Source of the DNA: Phycisphaerales bacterium
GTDB taxonomy: Bacteria; Planctomycetota; Phycisphaerae; UBA1845
Direction of reading: 5' to 3'
Assembly: GCA_020852275.1 (NCBI GenBank)
Contig: JADZBE010000006.1
Coordinates: 35,248 to 99,247, forward strand
Length of the DNA: 64,000 bases
Shown here: piece by piece, positions 1 to 8,474 of the stretch
How positions within the stretch are numbered: the first letter of the stretch is position 1
Layout: the number at the start of each line of letters is the position of its first letter
The notes under the pieces: model-generated
The model's database searches: none
Told to the model about the DNA's origin: nothing
What the model saw: the letters and a program-made list of their open reading frames with translations, nothing else
Translations under genes and position numbers: made by a program

Positions 1-364
1 AGAGCAGCATCTTCCAGAACTTGTCGAGACGAGCCGCCGACTCGCCGGTATAGCCGACGCCGGTGAAAATGCTCAGGAACCCGATGAGCACCAGCAGAAA
101 GACGCCCAGCTCCCAGAGGCGCCCGGACGGCGCCGCGCGCGGAGGCGTCCGCCGGCCCACCAGCATCCCGACCATCATGCACGCAGCCGCGTACATCGAA
201 AAGCGAATCCCCATGTCGCGCAGCGGAATGCCCCACCAGGCGCTCTGCGGGTCCACTTGATAGACAAGAACATAGTTGAGCACGCCGAAGGAGGGATCCA
301 TCAGCGACCCCAGGCACAGGGCCGCGTAGAGGAGCGCGAACAGGATGGTCTTGATGGGCCACAT
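1..364 (-). CDS. O-antigen-ligase-like membrane protein, N-terminal part (cut by window edge)
   Basis: The first 121 residues of a membrane protein are visible, read leftwards from an ATG at 364 to the window edge without a stop. A GGAG lies about 15 bases upstream of the ATG. Hydrophobic segments fall at about residues 7-22, 55-70 and 86-100. Between the first two is an aromatic stretch (LVYQVDPQSAWWGIPLRD). The layout resembles the N-terminus of polytopic O-antigen ligase/polymerase-type proteins, and the neighbouring heptose genes would suit an envelope-polysaccharide role. Only a fifth to a quarter of such a protein is visible, and the conserved ligase loop lies outside the window. The family call is inference; that it is a membrane protein is clear. 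It is divergent from the hldE operon. Confidence 0.5.
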   Translation of the reverse strand, partial: MWPIKTILFALLYAALCLGSLMDPSFGVLNYVLVYQVDPQSAWWGIPLRDMGIRFSMYAAACMMVGMLVGRRTPPRAAPSGRLWELGVFLLVLIGFLSIFTGVGYTGESAARLDKFWKMLL

Positions 365-888
365 GCGCTGAAAACCTGCTCCGCTTATCGGACGGGGCGG
401 CGGCGAACACCTTCTCCCAGATCAGACTTCGGCAACGCGAGCATCCGGGTGTAGTTTTCTCGGGCGTTGCCCGCGCCCCGGCGGATGGGCGCCGACCCGC
501 GGGACGGTTGGGAGCGTGGCACGGACCTGCAAACAGGCTCGGCGGGAAGCACGCGTCCGCAGCGACAGACCTATGCGCGCTGCGGCGCTTTGGGGCTTGT
601 CGGTCCGCCACGTCCTGGCGAGTACATGGGACCGTGCCACACTCATCGTGAGGTTGGCCTGCGGTTGCCGAGGGTGCGCTGGAGAAACGTCCGAGGTTTC
701 CTTGCCCGCTGGAGCCGGGTGTTCTAGCATTCACGCCGTCGCCGGAGAACAGGGGCAGGCGCCTCGAGGCGGCGCATGTGCGCTTTCGCACGCCGGCGCG
801 TGCGTGCATTGAATCGTAACACCCTGCAAAATAACATGTTAAGCGATGTCCGCCCGCGGCTTCCTGCTGGGGAGGAGGCGGATGTCTG
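365..888. other. Gene-free divergent spacer, 524 nt
   Basis: No convincing gene is seen between the two divergent units. The short open frames here lack ribosome binding sites and recognisable protein character. At about 603-650, on the minus strand, is a degenerate relative of the TACT-loop hairpin family (GTGGCACGGTCC, TACT, GGACGTGG). Near the hldE end is a weak promoter candidate. Confidence 0.5.
809..837 (+). promoter_or_regulatory. Weak sigma70-like promoter candidate for hldE
   Basis: TTGAAT (809-814) and TAACAT (832-837) are separated by 17 bases, each matching four of six consensus positions. The site lies in the only AT-rich stretch of this spacer, about 50 bases before the hldE start. 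The match is modest and promoter rules for this lineage are not well known to me. Confidence 0.3.
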
Positions 889-2412
889 GTGCGTTGGGTT
901 TTTCCCCCGGACGGGTTGCGCATGGGACAGGAAATAGCCCAGTGGGTCCGTGCCTGTGAGGGGCGGCGCGTGTTGTTGCTCGGGGATCTGATCCTCGATC
1001 GGTACGTCTATGGCGACGCCGAGCGGGTCAGTCCGGAGGCGCCCGTGCCGGTTCTGCGCGTGGTGGAGCGACGCGACGCCGTGGGCGGGGCGGCCAACGT
1101 GGGGGCTTGCTTGCGCGCCTTGGGGTGCGAGGTCGCCTGCTGCGGCGTGGTCGGCGAGGACCGCAACGGCCGCCTGCTGCGGCAGATGCTCGATGAGCTG
1201 GGCGTGGACGCTTCCTCGCTGGTGACGCTGATGGACCGCCCCACGACGACCAAGACGCGCATGGTCGGGCTGGCCCAGCATCGACATCGCCAGCAGCTTC
1301 TGCGCGTGGACGAGGAAGACGCCGGCGCGCTGACCGAGGCCGACGCACATCGCGTGCTGGCCGCCTGTGCGAACCGTATCAAAGACGTGGACGTGGTCTG
1401 CATCGAGGACTACGACAAGGGGCTGGTGACCGACAGCCTCGTGCGCAACATCACGGCGCAGGCGAGACGGCTGGGCAAGCCCGTGCTGGTCGATCCGGCC
1501 AAGCTGCGGGATTACGCGAGATACCACGGTGCCACGCTGGTGACGCCCAACCGGGAAGAGCTGTGCCGCGCGGCCGGTCGTCGGCTTGAGTCGATCGACG
1601 CCGTGGGCGAGGCATCGCGCGAGTTGCTTGAGCGTCACGGATTCGACGCGGTTGTGGCGACGGTGGACCGCGACGGCGCGGTTCTGGTGGAAAGAGGCAA
1701 GCCCGCGGTACACGTGCCGACGCGCCCCCGCGCGGTGTATGACAACACGGGCGCGGGCGACGCCGTGCTGGCGATGCTGGCCGCGGCGATGGCGGGAGGC
1801 GCGGGGCTGCCCGACGCGGTGGCGCTCGCCAACATCGCCGGCGGGCTGGAGGTCGAGAAATTCGGCTGCGTGCCGATCACGGCCGACGAAGTGCTGGCAG
1901 ACATCCGGCTTTCCGGTCGGCGCGGGTCGGGCAAGATCCGCGGCGTGGACGACCTCGTGGCCGAGCTGACCCTGCGGCGCGATCGCGGCGAGACCGTGGC
2001 CTTCACCAACGGCTGCTTCGACATCCTCCACGCGGGGCACGTGGATCTGCTGGAGCGCTGCCGCGAGCTGGCGTCGGTCCTCGTCGTCGGCGTGAACACG
2101 GATGCCTCCGTGCGCTCGCTGGGGAAAGGCGACGGCGACCGGCCCATCAACCGCTTCGAGGACCGCTGCGCCGTGCTCGCGGGGCTGGCCTCGGTGGACT
2201 ACGTGGTCGGATTCAACGACGCCGATCCGGAGCGGCTGATCCGCCGCGTCCGCCCGGACGTACTGGTGAAGGGCGCGGACTGGGCGCAGAAGGGCGTGGT
2301 CGGGCGCGAGTACGTCGAGTCGTATGGCGGGAGAATCGTGTTGCTGCCGCTGGTGGAGGGGCTGAGCACGACGCGCCTGGTGGAGCGGATTCGCGGAGGA
2401 GTTGCGGTTTGA
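889..2412 (+). CDS. hldE: Bifunctional heptose 7-phosphate kinase / heptose 1-phosphate adenylyltransferase
   Basis: HldE phosphorylates D-glycero-beta-D-manno-heptose 7-phosphate at C1 and later adenylylates the 1-phosphate, giving the ADP-heptose precursor of the LPS inner core. The 507 residues hold both domains. The PfkB-type kinase spans about 20-330, with an N-terminal sugar-binding region (GDLILDRYVYG, SPEAPVPVL, GGAANVG) and the DNTGAGD signature at 285-291, whose last Asp is the expected base. The cytidylyltransferase-like domain spans about 355-500, with TNGCFDILHAGH at 373-384 and its nucleotide-binding HAGH. The fused order is that of E. coli HldE (477 residues). The GTG at 889 is chosen because GGAGGAGG lies about 10 bases before it; ATG 922 is an alternative. 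The stop overlaps gmhA. Confidence 0.95.
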   Translation: MRWVFPPDGLRMGQEIAQWVRACEGRRVLLLGDLILDRYVYGDAERVSPEAPVPVLRVVERRDAVGGAANVGACLRALGCEVACCGVVGEDRNGRLLRQMLDELGVDASSLVTLMDRPTTTKTRMVGLAQHRHRQQLLRVDEEDAGALTEADAHRVLAACANRIKDVDVVCIEDYDKGLVTDSLVRNITAQARRLGKPVLVDPAKLRDYARYHGATLVTPNREELCRAAGRRLESIDAVGEASRELLERHGFDAVVATVDRDGAVLVERGKPAVHVPTRPRAVYDNTGAGDAVLAMLAAAMAGGAGLPDAVALANIAGGLEVEKFGCVPITADEVLADIRLSGRRGSGKIRGVDDLVAELTLRRDRGETVAFTNGCFDILHAGHVDLLERCRELASVLVVGVNTDASVRSLGKGDGDRPINRFEDRCAVLAGLASVDYVVGFNDADPERLIRRVRPDVLVKGADWAQKGVVGREYVESYGGRIVLLPLVEGLSTTRLVERIRGGVAV

Positions 2413-2975
2413 ACTCGACGTTCGCGGATCAGATCGCCGAACATGTGCGCTGCGCGGAGGCGCTGGGGCGGCAGGCGCCGACGCTTGCCGCGGTGATCGA
2501 GCGGCTGATCGCGTGTTTCGACGCGGGCGGGCGCGTGTACCTGCTGGGCAACGGCGGCAGCGCCGCCGATGCGCAGCACATTGCGGCAGAACTGGTCGGG
2601 CGTTTCAAGCGTGATCGACGCCCGCTGCCCGCGGTGGCGCTCACGACGGACACGTCGATCCTCACCGCGGTGGCCAATGACCTTGGCGCGGAGCGGTGCT
2701 TCTCGCGGCAGGTCGAGGCGCTGGTGCGCGCCGGCGACGTGGTCTGGGCGCTGAGCGTATCGGGGACGTCGCCGAACGTGATTCGCGCGCTGCGGAGCGC
2801 CAAGGCGCTGGGCGCGTGCGTGATCGGGTTCACCGGGCGCGGCGGCGGGGACTTCCCTTCGATCTGCGACGTCTGCCTGCGGGCCGAGCATGACGCCAGC
2901 GACCGGGTTCAGGAGATGCACCAGCTCGCGTATCATCTGATCTGCGAGACCGTCGAGCGGCGGTACGCTTCGTAA
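2409..2975 (+). CDS. gmhA: Sedoheptulose 7-phosphate isomerase
   Basis: GmhA converts sedoheptulose 7-phosphate to D-glycero-D-manno-heptose 7-phosphate, the first step of ADP-heptose synthesis and the supply step for HldE. The 188-residue protein is one SIS domain. The sugar-phosphate loop LGNGGSAADAQH lies at 46-57. His57 and Glu61, with Gln168 and His176 in the C-terminal helix, have the spacing of the E. coli metal and catalytic residues (61, 65, 172, 180). The start is a TTG at 2409 overlapping the hldE stop by four bases, with GGAGGA just upstream, which implies translational coupling. The later enzymes gmhB and hldD are not in the window. Confidence 0.93.
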   Translation: MNSTFADQIAEHVRCAEALGRQAPTLAAVIERLIACFDAGGRVYLLGNGGSAADAQHIAAELVGRFKRDRRPLPAVALTTDTSILTAVANDLGAERCFSRQVEALVRAGDVVWALSVSGTSPNVIRALRSAKALGACVIGFTGRGGGDFPSICDVCLRAEHDASDRVQEMHQLAYHLICETVERRYAS

Positions 2976-3022
2976 CGAGGCCCACACACACGAAAGAACG
3001 TTGCCCCGCGCGACGACGACCC

Positions 3023-3946
3023 ATGAACATCCTCATCACCGGATCGAGCGGACAGATCGGCACGAACCTCGCCCTTGCGCTGCTCGATCGCGGGCATCGC
3101 GTGATGGGCATCGACAAGCGCCCCAACACCTGGACGCCGCGCATCGAGACGCTCCTGCTCGATCTCACCGCCGACGTGGAAGGCCTCTGGCCCGAGGGTC
3201 CGTTTGACGCCGTCGTGCACCTCGCCGCCAACGCCAAGGTGTTTGAGCTGGTCGAGCATCCGCGCCGGGCGCTGGACAACGTGCTGATGCTGTTCAACGT
3301 GCTGGATTACTGCCGGCGGGAGCGCTGCCCGATCATCTTTGGCAGCTCGCGCGAGGTGTACGGCGACATCCACCAGCACGTCACGGACGAGGACTCAGCG
3401 GATTTTGTCGTGGCGGAAAGCCCGTACAGCGCGAGCAAGATTTCCGGCGAGGCGTTCATCTACTCCTATGCGCAATGCTACGAGCTGCCGTACCTGGTCT
3501 TTCGGTTCAGCAATGTGTACGGGCGCTACGACAACGATCTTGCGCGGATGGAGCGCGTCACACCGCTGTTCCTGAAGCGCATCGCCGCGGGCGAGCCGAT
3601 CGTGGTGTTCGGGCGGGAAAAGGTGTTCGACTTCACCTACGTTGACGACTGCGTGGAGGGCATTCTCGCGGGGATCGAGGCGCTGTGCGGCCGTCGCGTG
3701 TCGATGCAGACGATCAACCTTGCGTGCGGGCAGGGGTCCACGCTGGTGGATCTCGTGAACATCCTGGCGCTGGCGCTGGGCAAGCCCGCCTCCGTCACCT
3801 ACGAACCCGCTCGCGTCGGCGAAGTGACGCGGTACGTGGCCGATATCAGCAAGGCGCGCGAGCTGCTGGGCTACGCGCCGAAGTTTCCCCTGACCGCGGG
3901 GCTGCCGCGCTACGTGGAATGGTCGCGGCAGACCGGCGCGATATAA
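3023..3946 (+). CDS. NAD-dependent sugar nucleotide epimerase/dehydratase
   Basis: This is an extended short-chain dehydrogenase/reductase of 307 residues. The N-terminal GSSGQIG (7-13) is the dinucleotide-binding glycine motif, VVHLAAN follows, and the catalytic Tyr135 and Lys139 lie in SPYSASK. VFRFSNVYG and FDFTYVDD are typical of the UDP-glucose 4-epimerase/dehydratase branch. It starts 47 bases after gmhA on the same strand, so it probably belongs to the same surface-sugar operon. The N-terminal region does not look like HldD, so I do not call it the ADP-heptose epimerase. The substrate cannot be read from the sequence. Confidence 0.8.
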   Translation: MNILITGSSGQIGTNLALALLDRGHRVMGIDKRPNTWTPRIETLLLDLTADVEGLWPEGPFDAVVHLAANAKVFELVEHPRRALDNVLMLFNVLDYCRRERCPIIFGSSREVYGDIHQHVTDEDSADFVVAESPYSASKISGEAFIYSYAQCYELPYLVFRFSNVYGRYDNDLARMERVTPLFLKRIAAGEPIVVFGREKVFDFTYVDDCVEGILAGIEALCGRRVSMQTINLACGQGSTLVDLVNILALALGKPASVTYEPARVGEVTRYVADISKARELLGYAPKFPLTAGLPRYVEWSRQTGAI

Positions 3947-3956
3947 GCGGCATCCC

Positions 3957-4010
3957 ATGCCCGAGCCGCGGGGCTTCAGCCCGCGCGAACCTCCGCGCGG
4001 GGCAAACCGC
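3957..4010. repeat. Dispersed GC-rich repeat (copy 1 of 2)
   Basis: A 27-base stretch (CGAGCCGCGGGGCTTCAGCC and on through CGCGCGAA) recurs almost exactly in inverted orientation at about 54693-54720, with CCTCCGCGCG flanking both copies. The core is palindromic (GCGGGGCTTCAGCCCGC) and lies just after the epimerase stop. No function is visible. Confidence 0.6.
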
Positions 4011-4100
4011 GAGCCCCGAGGAATGCGCCATGGCGTGCCGCCCACATGCGGAGATGGAATGCGGGCGCCTTTTCCTTCAGAAGGCGAATCGGGCTTGGAC

Positions 4101-4130
4101 TTGACGACGGACGTCGGCATTTGATATACT
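4101..4130 (+). promoter_or_regulatory. Sigma70-like promoter of the trp operon
   Basis: TTGACG (4101-4106) and TATACT (4125-4130) are separated by 18 bases, the best-formed promoter seen in the window. Transcription would start near 4137, giving a leader of about 225 bases before the terminator at 4326-4361. Its position directly ahead of the tryptophan leader peptide supports it. Confidence 0.75.
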
Positions 4131-4222
4131 GCACTCTGTGCCGCGTGGGACTTCTGTGCGGCAGTCCGTCCGGGTTCCAGTCGAAACGAACTGAGAGCCG
4201 GCGGAGTTTCTTGGGTGGTGCA

Positions 4223-4297
4223 ATGAGTTTTACCGGACACGCGCATCGTTTGGGTTGGTGGTGGTCCTGCTCGGGCGGGCGGGGACTGTGCGCGTAG
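4223..4297 (+). CDS. trpL: trp operon leader peptide (24 residues, three consecutive Trp)
   Basis: A 24-codon open frame starts with ATG 4223 and stops with TAG at 4295-4297. Codons 12-14 (4256-4264) are three consecutive TGG, within GWWWSCSGGRG. It sits between the promoter and an intrinsic terminator directly ahead of trpE, exactly as expected of an attenuation leader: when charged tRNA-Trp is scarce the ribosome stalls on the Trp codons and changes the folding of the transcript. The ribosome binding site is weak. The peptide itself probably has no function. A longer in-frame reading begins at 4046 but runs across the promoter, so the ATG at 4223 is preferred. Confidence 0.85.
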   Translation: MSFTGHAHRLGWWWSCSGGRGLCA

Positions 4298-4329
4298 CCA
4301 AAGCGTGCCGGAATTGGAAACCCTGACCC
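4264..4329 (+). promoter_or_regulatory. Alternative pause and antiterminator pairings of the trp attenuator
   Basis: A hairpin directly after the Trp codons can pair 4264-4272 (GUCCUGCUC) with 4277-4286 (GGGCGGGGAC), with one bulge and a GGGC loop. If a stalled ribosome blocks it, GGGCGGGG (4277-4284) is free to pair with CCCUGACCC (4321-4329) leaving one bulged A. The latter includes the first four bases of the terminator 5' arm, so the two folds exclude each other. I paired these by hand; no energies were computed. Confidence 0.6.
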
Positions 4330-4361
4330 GTCGCAAATGGTGCGACGGGTTTTTTGTTTTT
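4326..4361 (+). terminator. Intrinsic terminator (trp attenuator)
   Basis: ACCCGTCGCA (4326-4335) and TGCGACGGGT (4341-4350) form a perfect 10-bp stem with a 5-base loop, followed by TTTTTTGTTTTT ending at 4361. It ends 11 bases before the trpE start, so it can only act as a conditional terminator for the operon. Confidence 0.9.
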
Positions 4362-4372
4362 ATGGGCGGCGG

Positions 4373-5971
4373 ATGAACGAGACGACGGAAACGGTGCGGT
4401 TCCTGGCGATTCAGCGCACGCTTTCCGGGGCGGCCGACGCACAATGTCTTTTCGCGGCGCTTGCGGACCACGGACGCGCGCGGGGGACGGTGTTGCTGCA
4501 ATCGTCGGACAACATCCCCAAGTATGGGGAGCGCAGCCTGGCCGCCGTGGGCTCCAGCCTGATGCTCACGGGGCGGGAGGAAACGGTGCGGCTGGTGGCG
4601 CTGGACGGGCGGGGGCGATGCCTGCTGCCTGTACTCGAGCAGCGGCTTGCGAGTGTGGTCTCCAATCTGCAGCGAGCGGCGGATGCCGGCGGCGCGCCGA
4701 TGCTCACGGGTCGAATCAGCCCCGATCTTCGGTCGGTGAGCGGGCGGGAGCGCCCGTTTCGCCGCAACGCGATGGACGTGATTCGTGCGCTGGCGTTCTG
4801 CTCTTCCCCGGAAGAGAACGCCATCGTGCCCAGTCATGGTTTGTTCGGCGCGTTCGGTTACACATTCGTCCACCAATATGAATCGTTCGAGCGCAACCCC
4901 AGGGACGCGCTCGGCGACTGGGACTATTGCTTCTTTCTGGCAACGCGGATGTTCATCATCGACCACGCCGCGGGATCGACGCACGTGGTCTCCAGTGTCC
5001 CCTTGGTGCCGGGCGTGGACCTGGCGCCGCTGCGGGTCGAGGCGGAGGAGGATGTGCGGCGGATGGCGGCGCTCGCCGGGCCGGCGTCAACGGTGACTCG
5101 CGGCGCGTGGAGCGCCGGGGCGTTTCAATCCGACACGTCTCGAGACACGTACCTCGCCAACGTGGAAGCCATTCAGCGCGACATCCACGCGGGGCGCGCG
5201 TTTCAGGTGGTGTATGGGCGCACGCTCTCCGCAGATTTCACCGGATCGCCCTTCGATGTGTATGGCAGGCTCAGCGAAGTCAATCCGTCGCCGTACATGT
5301 TCTATTTCAACGACGGGGATGGCGTGCTTCTGGCGGCCTCGCCGGAGATGGCCGTCCGCGTCAGCCCTGAGCCGGCGGGCCGGCGTGTCGAATTGCGTCC
5401 CATTGCCGGCACGAAGCCGCGTGGACGTCGCAACGGAGCGGTCCATCCGTTGACGGATGCGAAGTATGAGACGGCGCTGAAGATCGATCCGAAAGAGCTG
5501 GCCGAGCACACGATGCTGGTCGATCTGGCGCGCAACGACCTGTCCAGCATCTGCAAGCCCGGGACCACGCAGGTCGATGAGCCTTTTGTGGTCGAGAAGT
5601 ATTCCCATGTGCAGCACCTGGTGAGCAACGTCAGCGGGATTCTGGCCGACCATCTTGATGCGCTGCACGCGTATCTGGGCACGATGAACATGGGGACGGT
5701 GACCGGTGCGCCGAAGCTCGAGGCCATGAAGATGATCAACAGACTGGAGGCCTCCAGCCGCGGGTATTTCGCCGGGGGCGTGGGTTATGTTTTCCCCGAC
5801 GGGCGCATGGATACGGCCCTGGTGATCCGGGCGATCCGCTTCAAGCACAACAAGGCGCATATCCGCGCCGCGGCCGGCATTGTGGCGGACAGCATCCCGC
5901 AAACCGAGTGGGCGGAGACGGAGAGCAAGGCTGCGGCATCGCTGCGGGTGTTGAGAGGAGACCCGGCTTGA
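4373..5971 (+). CDS. trpE: Anthranilate synthase component I
   Basis: TrpE makes anthranilate from chorismate using ammonia delivered by TrpG. The 532 residues match the family (E. coli 520). Near the N-terminus LLQS, ten residues and Ser (41-55) fit the LLESx10S tryptophan feedback site, with Gln for Glu. The C-terminal chorismate-binding half contains NPSPYMFYF, RPIAGTKPRGRR, HTMLVDLARND and MNMGTVTGAPK. Spacing and wording resemble enterobacterial TrpE more than the common Bacillus-like type. I start at ATG 4373: the in-frame ATG at 4337 lies in the terminator loop and would add 12 residues. trpG begins three bases after the stop. The gene is controlled by the upstream attenuator and probably by tryptophan feedback. 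Confidence 0.95.
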   Translation: MNETTETVRFLAIQRTLSGAADAQCLFAALADHGRARGTVLLQSSDNIPKYGERSLAAVGSSLMLTGREETVRLVALDGRGRCLLPVLEQRLASVVSNLQRAADAGGAPMLTGRISPDLRSVSGRERPFRRNAMDVIRALAFCSSPEENAIVPSHGLFGAFGYTFVHQYESFERNPRDALGDWDYCFFLATRMFIIDHAAGSTHVVSSVPLVPGVDLAPLRVEAEEDVRRMAALAGPASTVTRGAWSAGAFQSDTSRDTYLANVEAIQRDIHAGRAFQVVYGRTLSADFTGSPFDVYGRLSEVNPSPYMFYFNDGDGVLLAASPEMAVRVSPEPAGRRVELRPIAGTKPRGRRNGAVHPLTDAKYETALKIDPKELAEHTMLVDLARNDLSSICKPGTTQVDEPFVVEKYSHVQHLVSNVSGILADHLDALHAYLGTMNMGTVTGAPKLEAMKMINRLEASSRGYFAGGVGYVFPDGRMDTALVIRAIRFKHNKAHIRAAAGIVADSIPQTEWAETESKAAASLRVLRGDPA

Positions 5972-5974
5972 ACC

Positions 5975-6568
5975 ATGCGGACGCCAGGCTCACCCATTTT
6001 GTTCATTGATAACGAGGATTCCTTTGTTTACAACCTCGTGGACGCCTGCCGGGGCTTCGGGCTCGAGGTGGATGTATTCCGCTGCGACTGGCCCGTGGCG
6101 GAGGCCATGCAGCACATACGTCAGCGCGGACCGCGATTGCTGGTGCTCTCGCCGGGGCCTTGCGGGCCGCGCGATGCGCGACTGTGCATGCAACTTCTGG
6201 CGTGCGCCCCTGAGGCATTGCCGGTCTTTGGCGTGTGCCTGGGGCATCAGTGCATTGTGGAGCACTTCGGCGGTCGCGTGGAGGCGACGGGGAAGCCCGC
6301 GCACGGCAAAGCGGCGCCTGTTCGTCACAATGGCGGATTACTGTGGCGCGGGATTGAGAACCCCTTTCAGGCGGGGCGGTATCATTCGCTGGCGGCGTCT
6401 GTCGTGCCGGATGTATTGGAAGTGACGGCGTGGCTGGAAGACATGCCCATGGCGGTTCAACACAGAAGCCGACCCATCGTCGGAGTGCAGTTCCATCCTG
6501 AGAGCATTCTGACTCCGGCGGGAAATCAACTGCTGGGCAATGTGCTTGAAACACTGGGAGTGGTGTGA
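5975..6568 (+). CDS. trpG: Anthranilate synthase glutamine amidotransferase subunit
   Basis: TrpG hydrolyses glutamine and channels ammonia to TrpE. The 197 residues form one class I glutamine amidotransferase domain: LSPGPCGP oxyanion region, nucleophile Cys88 in GVCLGHQ, and His174 and Glu176 in FHPES. It is separate rather than fused to TrpD as in E. coli. It starts three bases after trpE, so the two are probably co-translated. Some bacteria use one such subunit for both anthranilate and 4-amino-4-deoxychorismate synthesis; the sequence cannot settle this here. Confidence 0.92.
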   Translation: MRTPGSPILFIDNEDSFVYNLVDACRGFGLEVDVFRCDWPVAEAMQHIRQRGPRLLVLSPGPCGPRDARLCMQLLACAPEALPVFGVCLGHQCIVEHFGGRVEATGKPAHGKAAPVRHNGGLLWRGIENPFQAGRYHSLAASVVPDVLEVTAWLEDMPMAVQHRSRPIVGVQFHPESILTPAGNQLLGNVLETLGVV

Positions 6569-6655
6569 CCTTGTGTCGGTCATGTTCGCCGGCGCCGGGA
6601 CCGTTCAGGAAGAAGGGCAGACAATTGCCCGCAGGTGAGGGACTTGGCTGCTGCA

Positions 6656-7696
6656 ATGGATGAAACATTGGATCATCTGATTACAACGCTGGAGCGAGGG
6701 CACATCCTCCCCATCGCCGATGCCGCGCGCGCCATGATCGCCATTGCGGATGGGCAGGCCGGCACGCCGACCATCGTGCGCTTCCTGCGCGCCTACAATC
6801 GTCGTCCTCCCGTCGTGCACGAAATATCGGCGTTTGTGGACGTACTGCGCGAAAGAATGATCTCCGTGCAGGCGCCCGCGCCCAACACGATCTGCAACTG
6901 CGGCACGGGCGGGGATGGACGCGGCACGATCAATGTTTCGACGATCGCCGCTTTCGTAATCGCGGCCGCGGGCGTGCCCGTTGCCAAGCATGGCAACCGT
7001 TCCGTGTCGAGCTCATGCGGAAGCACGGACTGCTTGGCGCGCATGGGCGTGGCCGTCAGCCGCGAACCTCAAGGCGCGCGAAGCCTTCTGGAAGAGCACC
7101 AATTGTGTTTCCTGAATGCTCCGGATTTTCACCCGGCCCTGCGCCATGTTTCCGCGGCGCGGAGCGAGCTGGCGGCCAGGGGCGAGAGGAGCATCTTTAA
7201 TCTATTAGGACCGGTTCTCAATCCGGCCTCGGTCACGCGCCAGACCATGGGCATATTTCATGCGGACATGCTCCTGACGATTGCGCAGGTGCTGGTGCAG
7301 AGCGGCACACAAAGAGCGTATGTTGTGCACGGGGACGGCTACGATGAGCTCAGTGTCACCGGCGCGTCGCGCATCGCGCGCATAAGCGGGGGCGGCATTT
7401 CGCTGCAATCCATCGTTCCAGAGGACTTCCGTCTTCGCCGGGCGGATCCGGCGGAGATTGCCGGAGGTGATGCCGCGACCAATGCCCGTCTGGCGGAAGG
7501 CATATTGCGCGGAAGCCAGGACGGGGCGATGGCGGACGTCGTTCTGCTAAACGCGGCGGCGGGCATCAGCGCGGGCGCCGTGAACGACGTGGATATTCAA
7601 GACGCGCTGGAAGTGGCGAGGGGTGCTTTGGCATCGGGGCGAGCATACAGGAAACTCGAGGATATGAGAAAGGCGGCGCCGGCGCATGTTGCATGA
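6656..7696 (+). CDS. trpD: Anthranilate phosphoribosyltransferase
   Basis: TrpD joins anthranilate to phosphoribosyl pyrophosphate. The family motifs are present: CGTGGDGRGTINVST (PRPP/Mg loop), KHGNRSVSS and a GPVLNPA segment, in 346 residues, a normal length. I choose ATG 6656; an in-frame GTG at 6635 would add seven residues, and the upstream purine stretch (GGTGAGGG) does not separate them clearly. It follows trpG after a gap of about 90 bases and overlaps trpC by 11 bases. From trpG to the gene at 10340 the DNA looks less GC-rich than hldE or the DAHP synthase gene (read by eye, not measured). Confidence 0.93.
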   Translation: MDETLDHLITTLERGHILPIADAARAMIAIADGQAGTPTIVRFLRAYNRRPPVVHEISAFVDVLRERMISVQAPAPNTICNCGTGGDGRGTINVSTIAAFVIAAAGVPVAKHGNRSVSSSCGSTDCLARMGVAVSREPQGARSLLEEHQLCFLNAPDFHPALRHVSAARSELAARGERSIFNLLGPVLNPASVTRQTMGIFHADMLLTIAQVLVQSGTQRAYVVHGDGYDELSVTGASRIARISGGGISLQSIVPEDFRLRRADPAEIAGGDAATNARLAEGILRGSQDGAMADVVLLNAAAGISAGAVNDVDIQDALEVARGALASGRAYRKLEDMRKAAPAHVA

Positions 7697-8474
7697 GATC
7701 CTCGCTCACAAGCGCCGCGAGATTCAGCGACTGGGCATGGCGGATTTTCCTGAGCCGCCGCTGAGCCGGCGCGATTTCCGCGAGGCCATTTCCCGTCCAT
7801 TCTTGTCCTTCATTGCCGAGGTCAAGCGCCGCTCGCCTTCCGCCGGCGTGCTCGCCGGCTCAGTGAATCCTGCGGCGGTGGCGCTGAAGTACGTGGAAGG
7901 GGGAGCGGCCGCCATTTCGGTCCTGACGGACGCCGCGTATTTTGGAGGCGCTCTTGAGGATCTGGAAGCGGTGGCGCGGGTCGTGGGCGTTCCTCTTCTG
8001 TGCAAGGACTTTATCCTTGATGAGCGCCAGGTGCGCCGGGCGAGGGCAGCCGGGGCGGATGCGTGCTTGCTTATTGCGGCTGCATTGACCGAGGATGAAC
8101 TGCGAGGGCTGATGGAGCATTGTCGGCGATATGACATGTGTCCGCTTGTGGAAGTGCATAACGAGCACGAATTGGAATTTGCGGTGCAGTGCGGCGCGAA
8201 TGTGATCGGCATTAACAACCGCAACTTGACCTCGATGCGAATCGACTTGAGCACCGTGCAGCGACTGGCCCCGCGGGTTCCGGACTCCTGTGTGCTGGTG
8301 GCGGAATCCGGCTACACATGCGCGGAGGAAATAGCGCAGTTGCCGCCGCGCGTGAATGCGGTATTGGTGGGGACGGCGCTGATGCGGCAGGCTGATCCGG
8401 CGGCAACTTTGGCAGAGTGGGGGCGGATGACCCGCAGCGTGAGAGAAGCAGACGGAAGGATCCCCGCGCCATGA
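7686..8474 (+). CDS. trpC: Indole-3-glycerol phosphate synthase
   Basis: TrpC closes the indole ring, turning the carboxyphenylamino-deoxyribulose phosphate into indole-3-glycerol phosphate. The 262-residue TIM barrel shows [33 protein letters not shown] and LVGTALM, which carry the catalytic lysines and phosphate-binding residues. There is no TrpF domain fused at the C-terminus, unlike E. coli TrpC, and no separate trpF in the window, so phosphoribosylanthranilate isomerase must be encoded elsewhere. It overlaps trpD (11 bases) and trpB (4 bases). Confidence 0.95.
   Translation: MLHEILAHKRREIQRLGMADFPEPPLSRRDFREAISRPFLSFIAEVKRRSPSAGVLAGSVNPAAVALKYVEGGAAAISVLTDAAYFGGALEDLEAVARVVGVPLLCKDFILDERQVRRARAAGADACLLIAAALTEDELRGLMEHCRRYDMCPLVEVHNEHELEFAVQCGANVIGINNRNLTSMRIDLSTVQRLAPRVPDSCVLVAESGYTCAEEIAQLPPRVNAVLVGTALMRQADPAATLAEWGRMTRSVREADGRIPAP

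Noticed and set aside
724..2040. A 438-codon open frame on the minus strand opposite hldE
   Set aside because: It is a high-GC shadow. Codon positions follow the hldE frame, composition is Arg/His/Gln-rich, and no family is seen.
3023..3946. Naming the epimerase HldD because it follows gmhA
   Set aside because: The N-terminus and active-site surroundings look like UDP-sugar epimerases/dehydratases rather than HldD.
4046..4297. An 83-codon frame ending with the trp leader peptide
   Set aside because: It would begin upstream of the promoter at 4101-4130; the internal ATG at 4223 makes the leader peptide.
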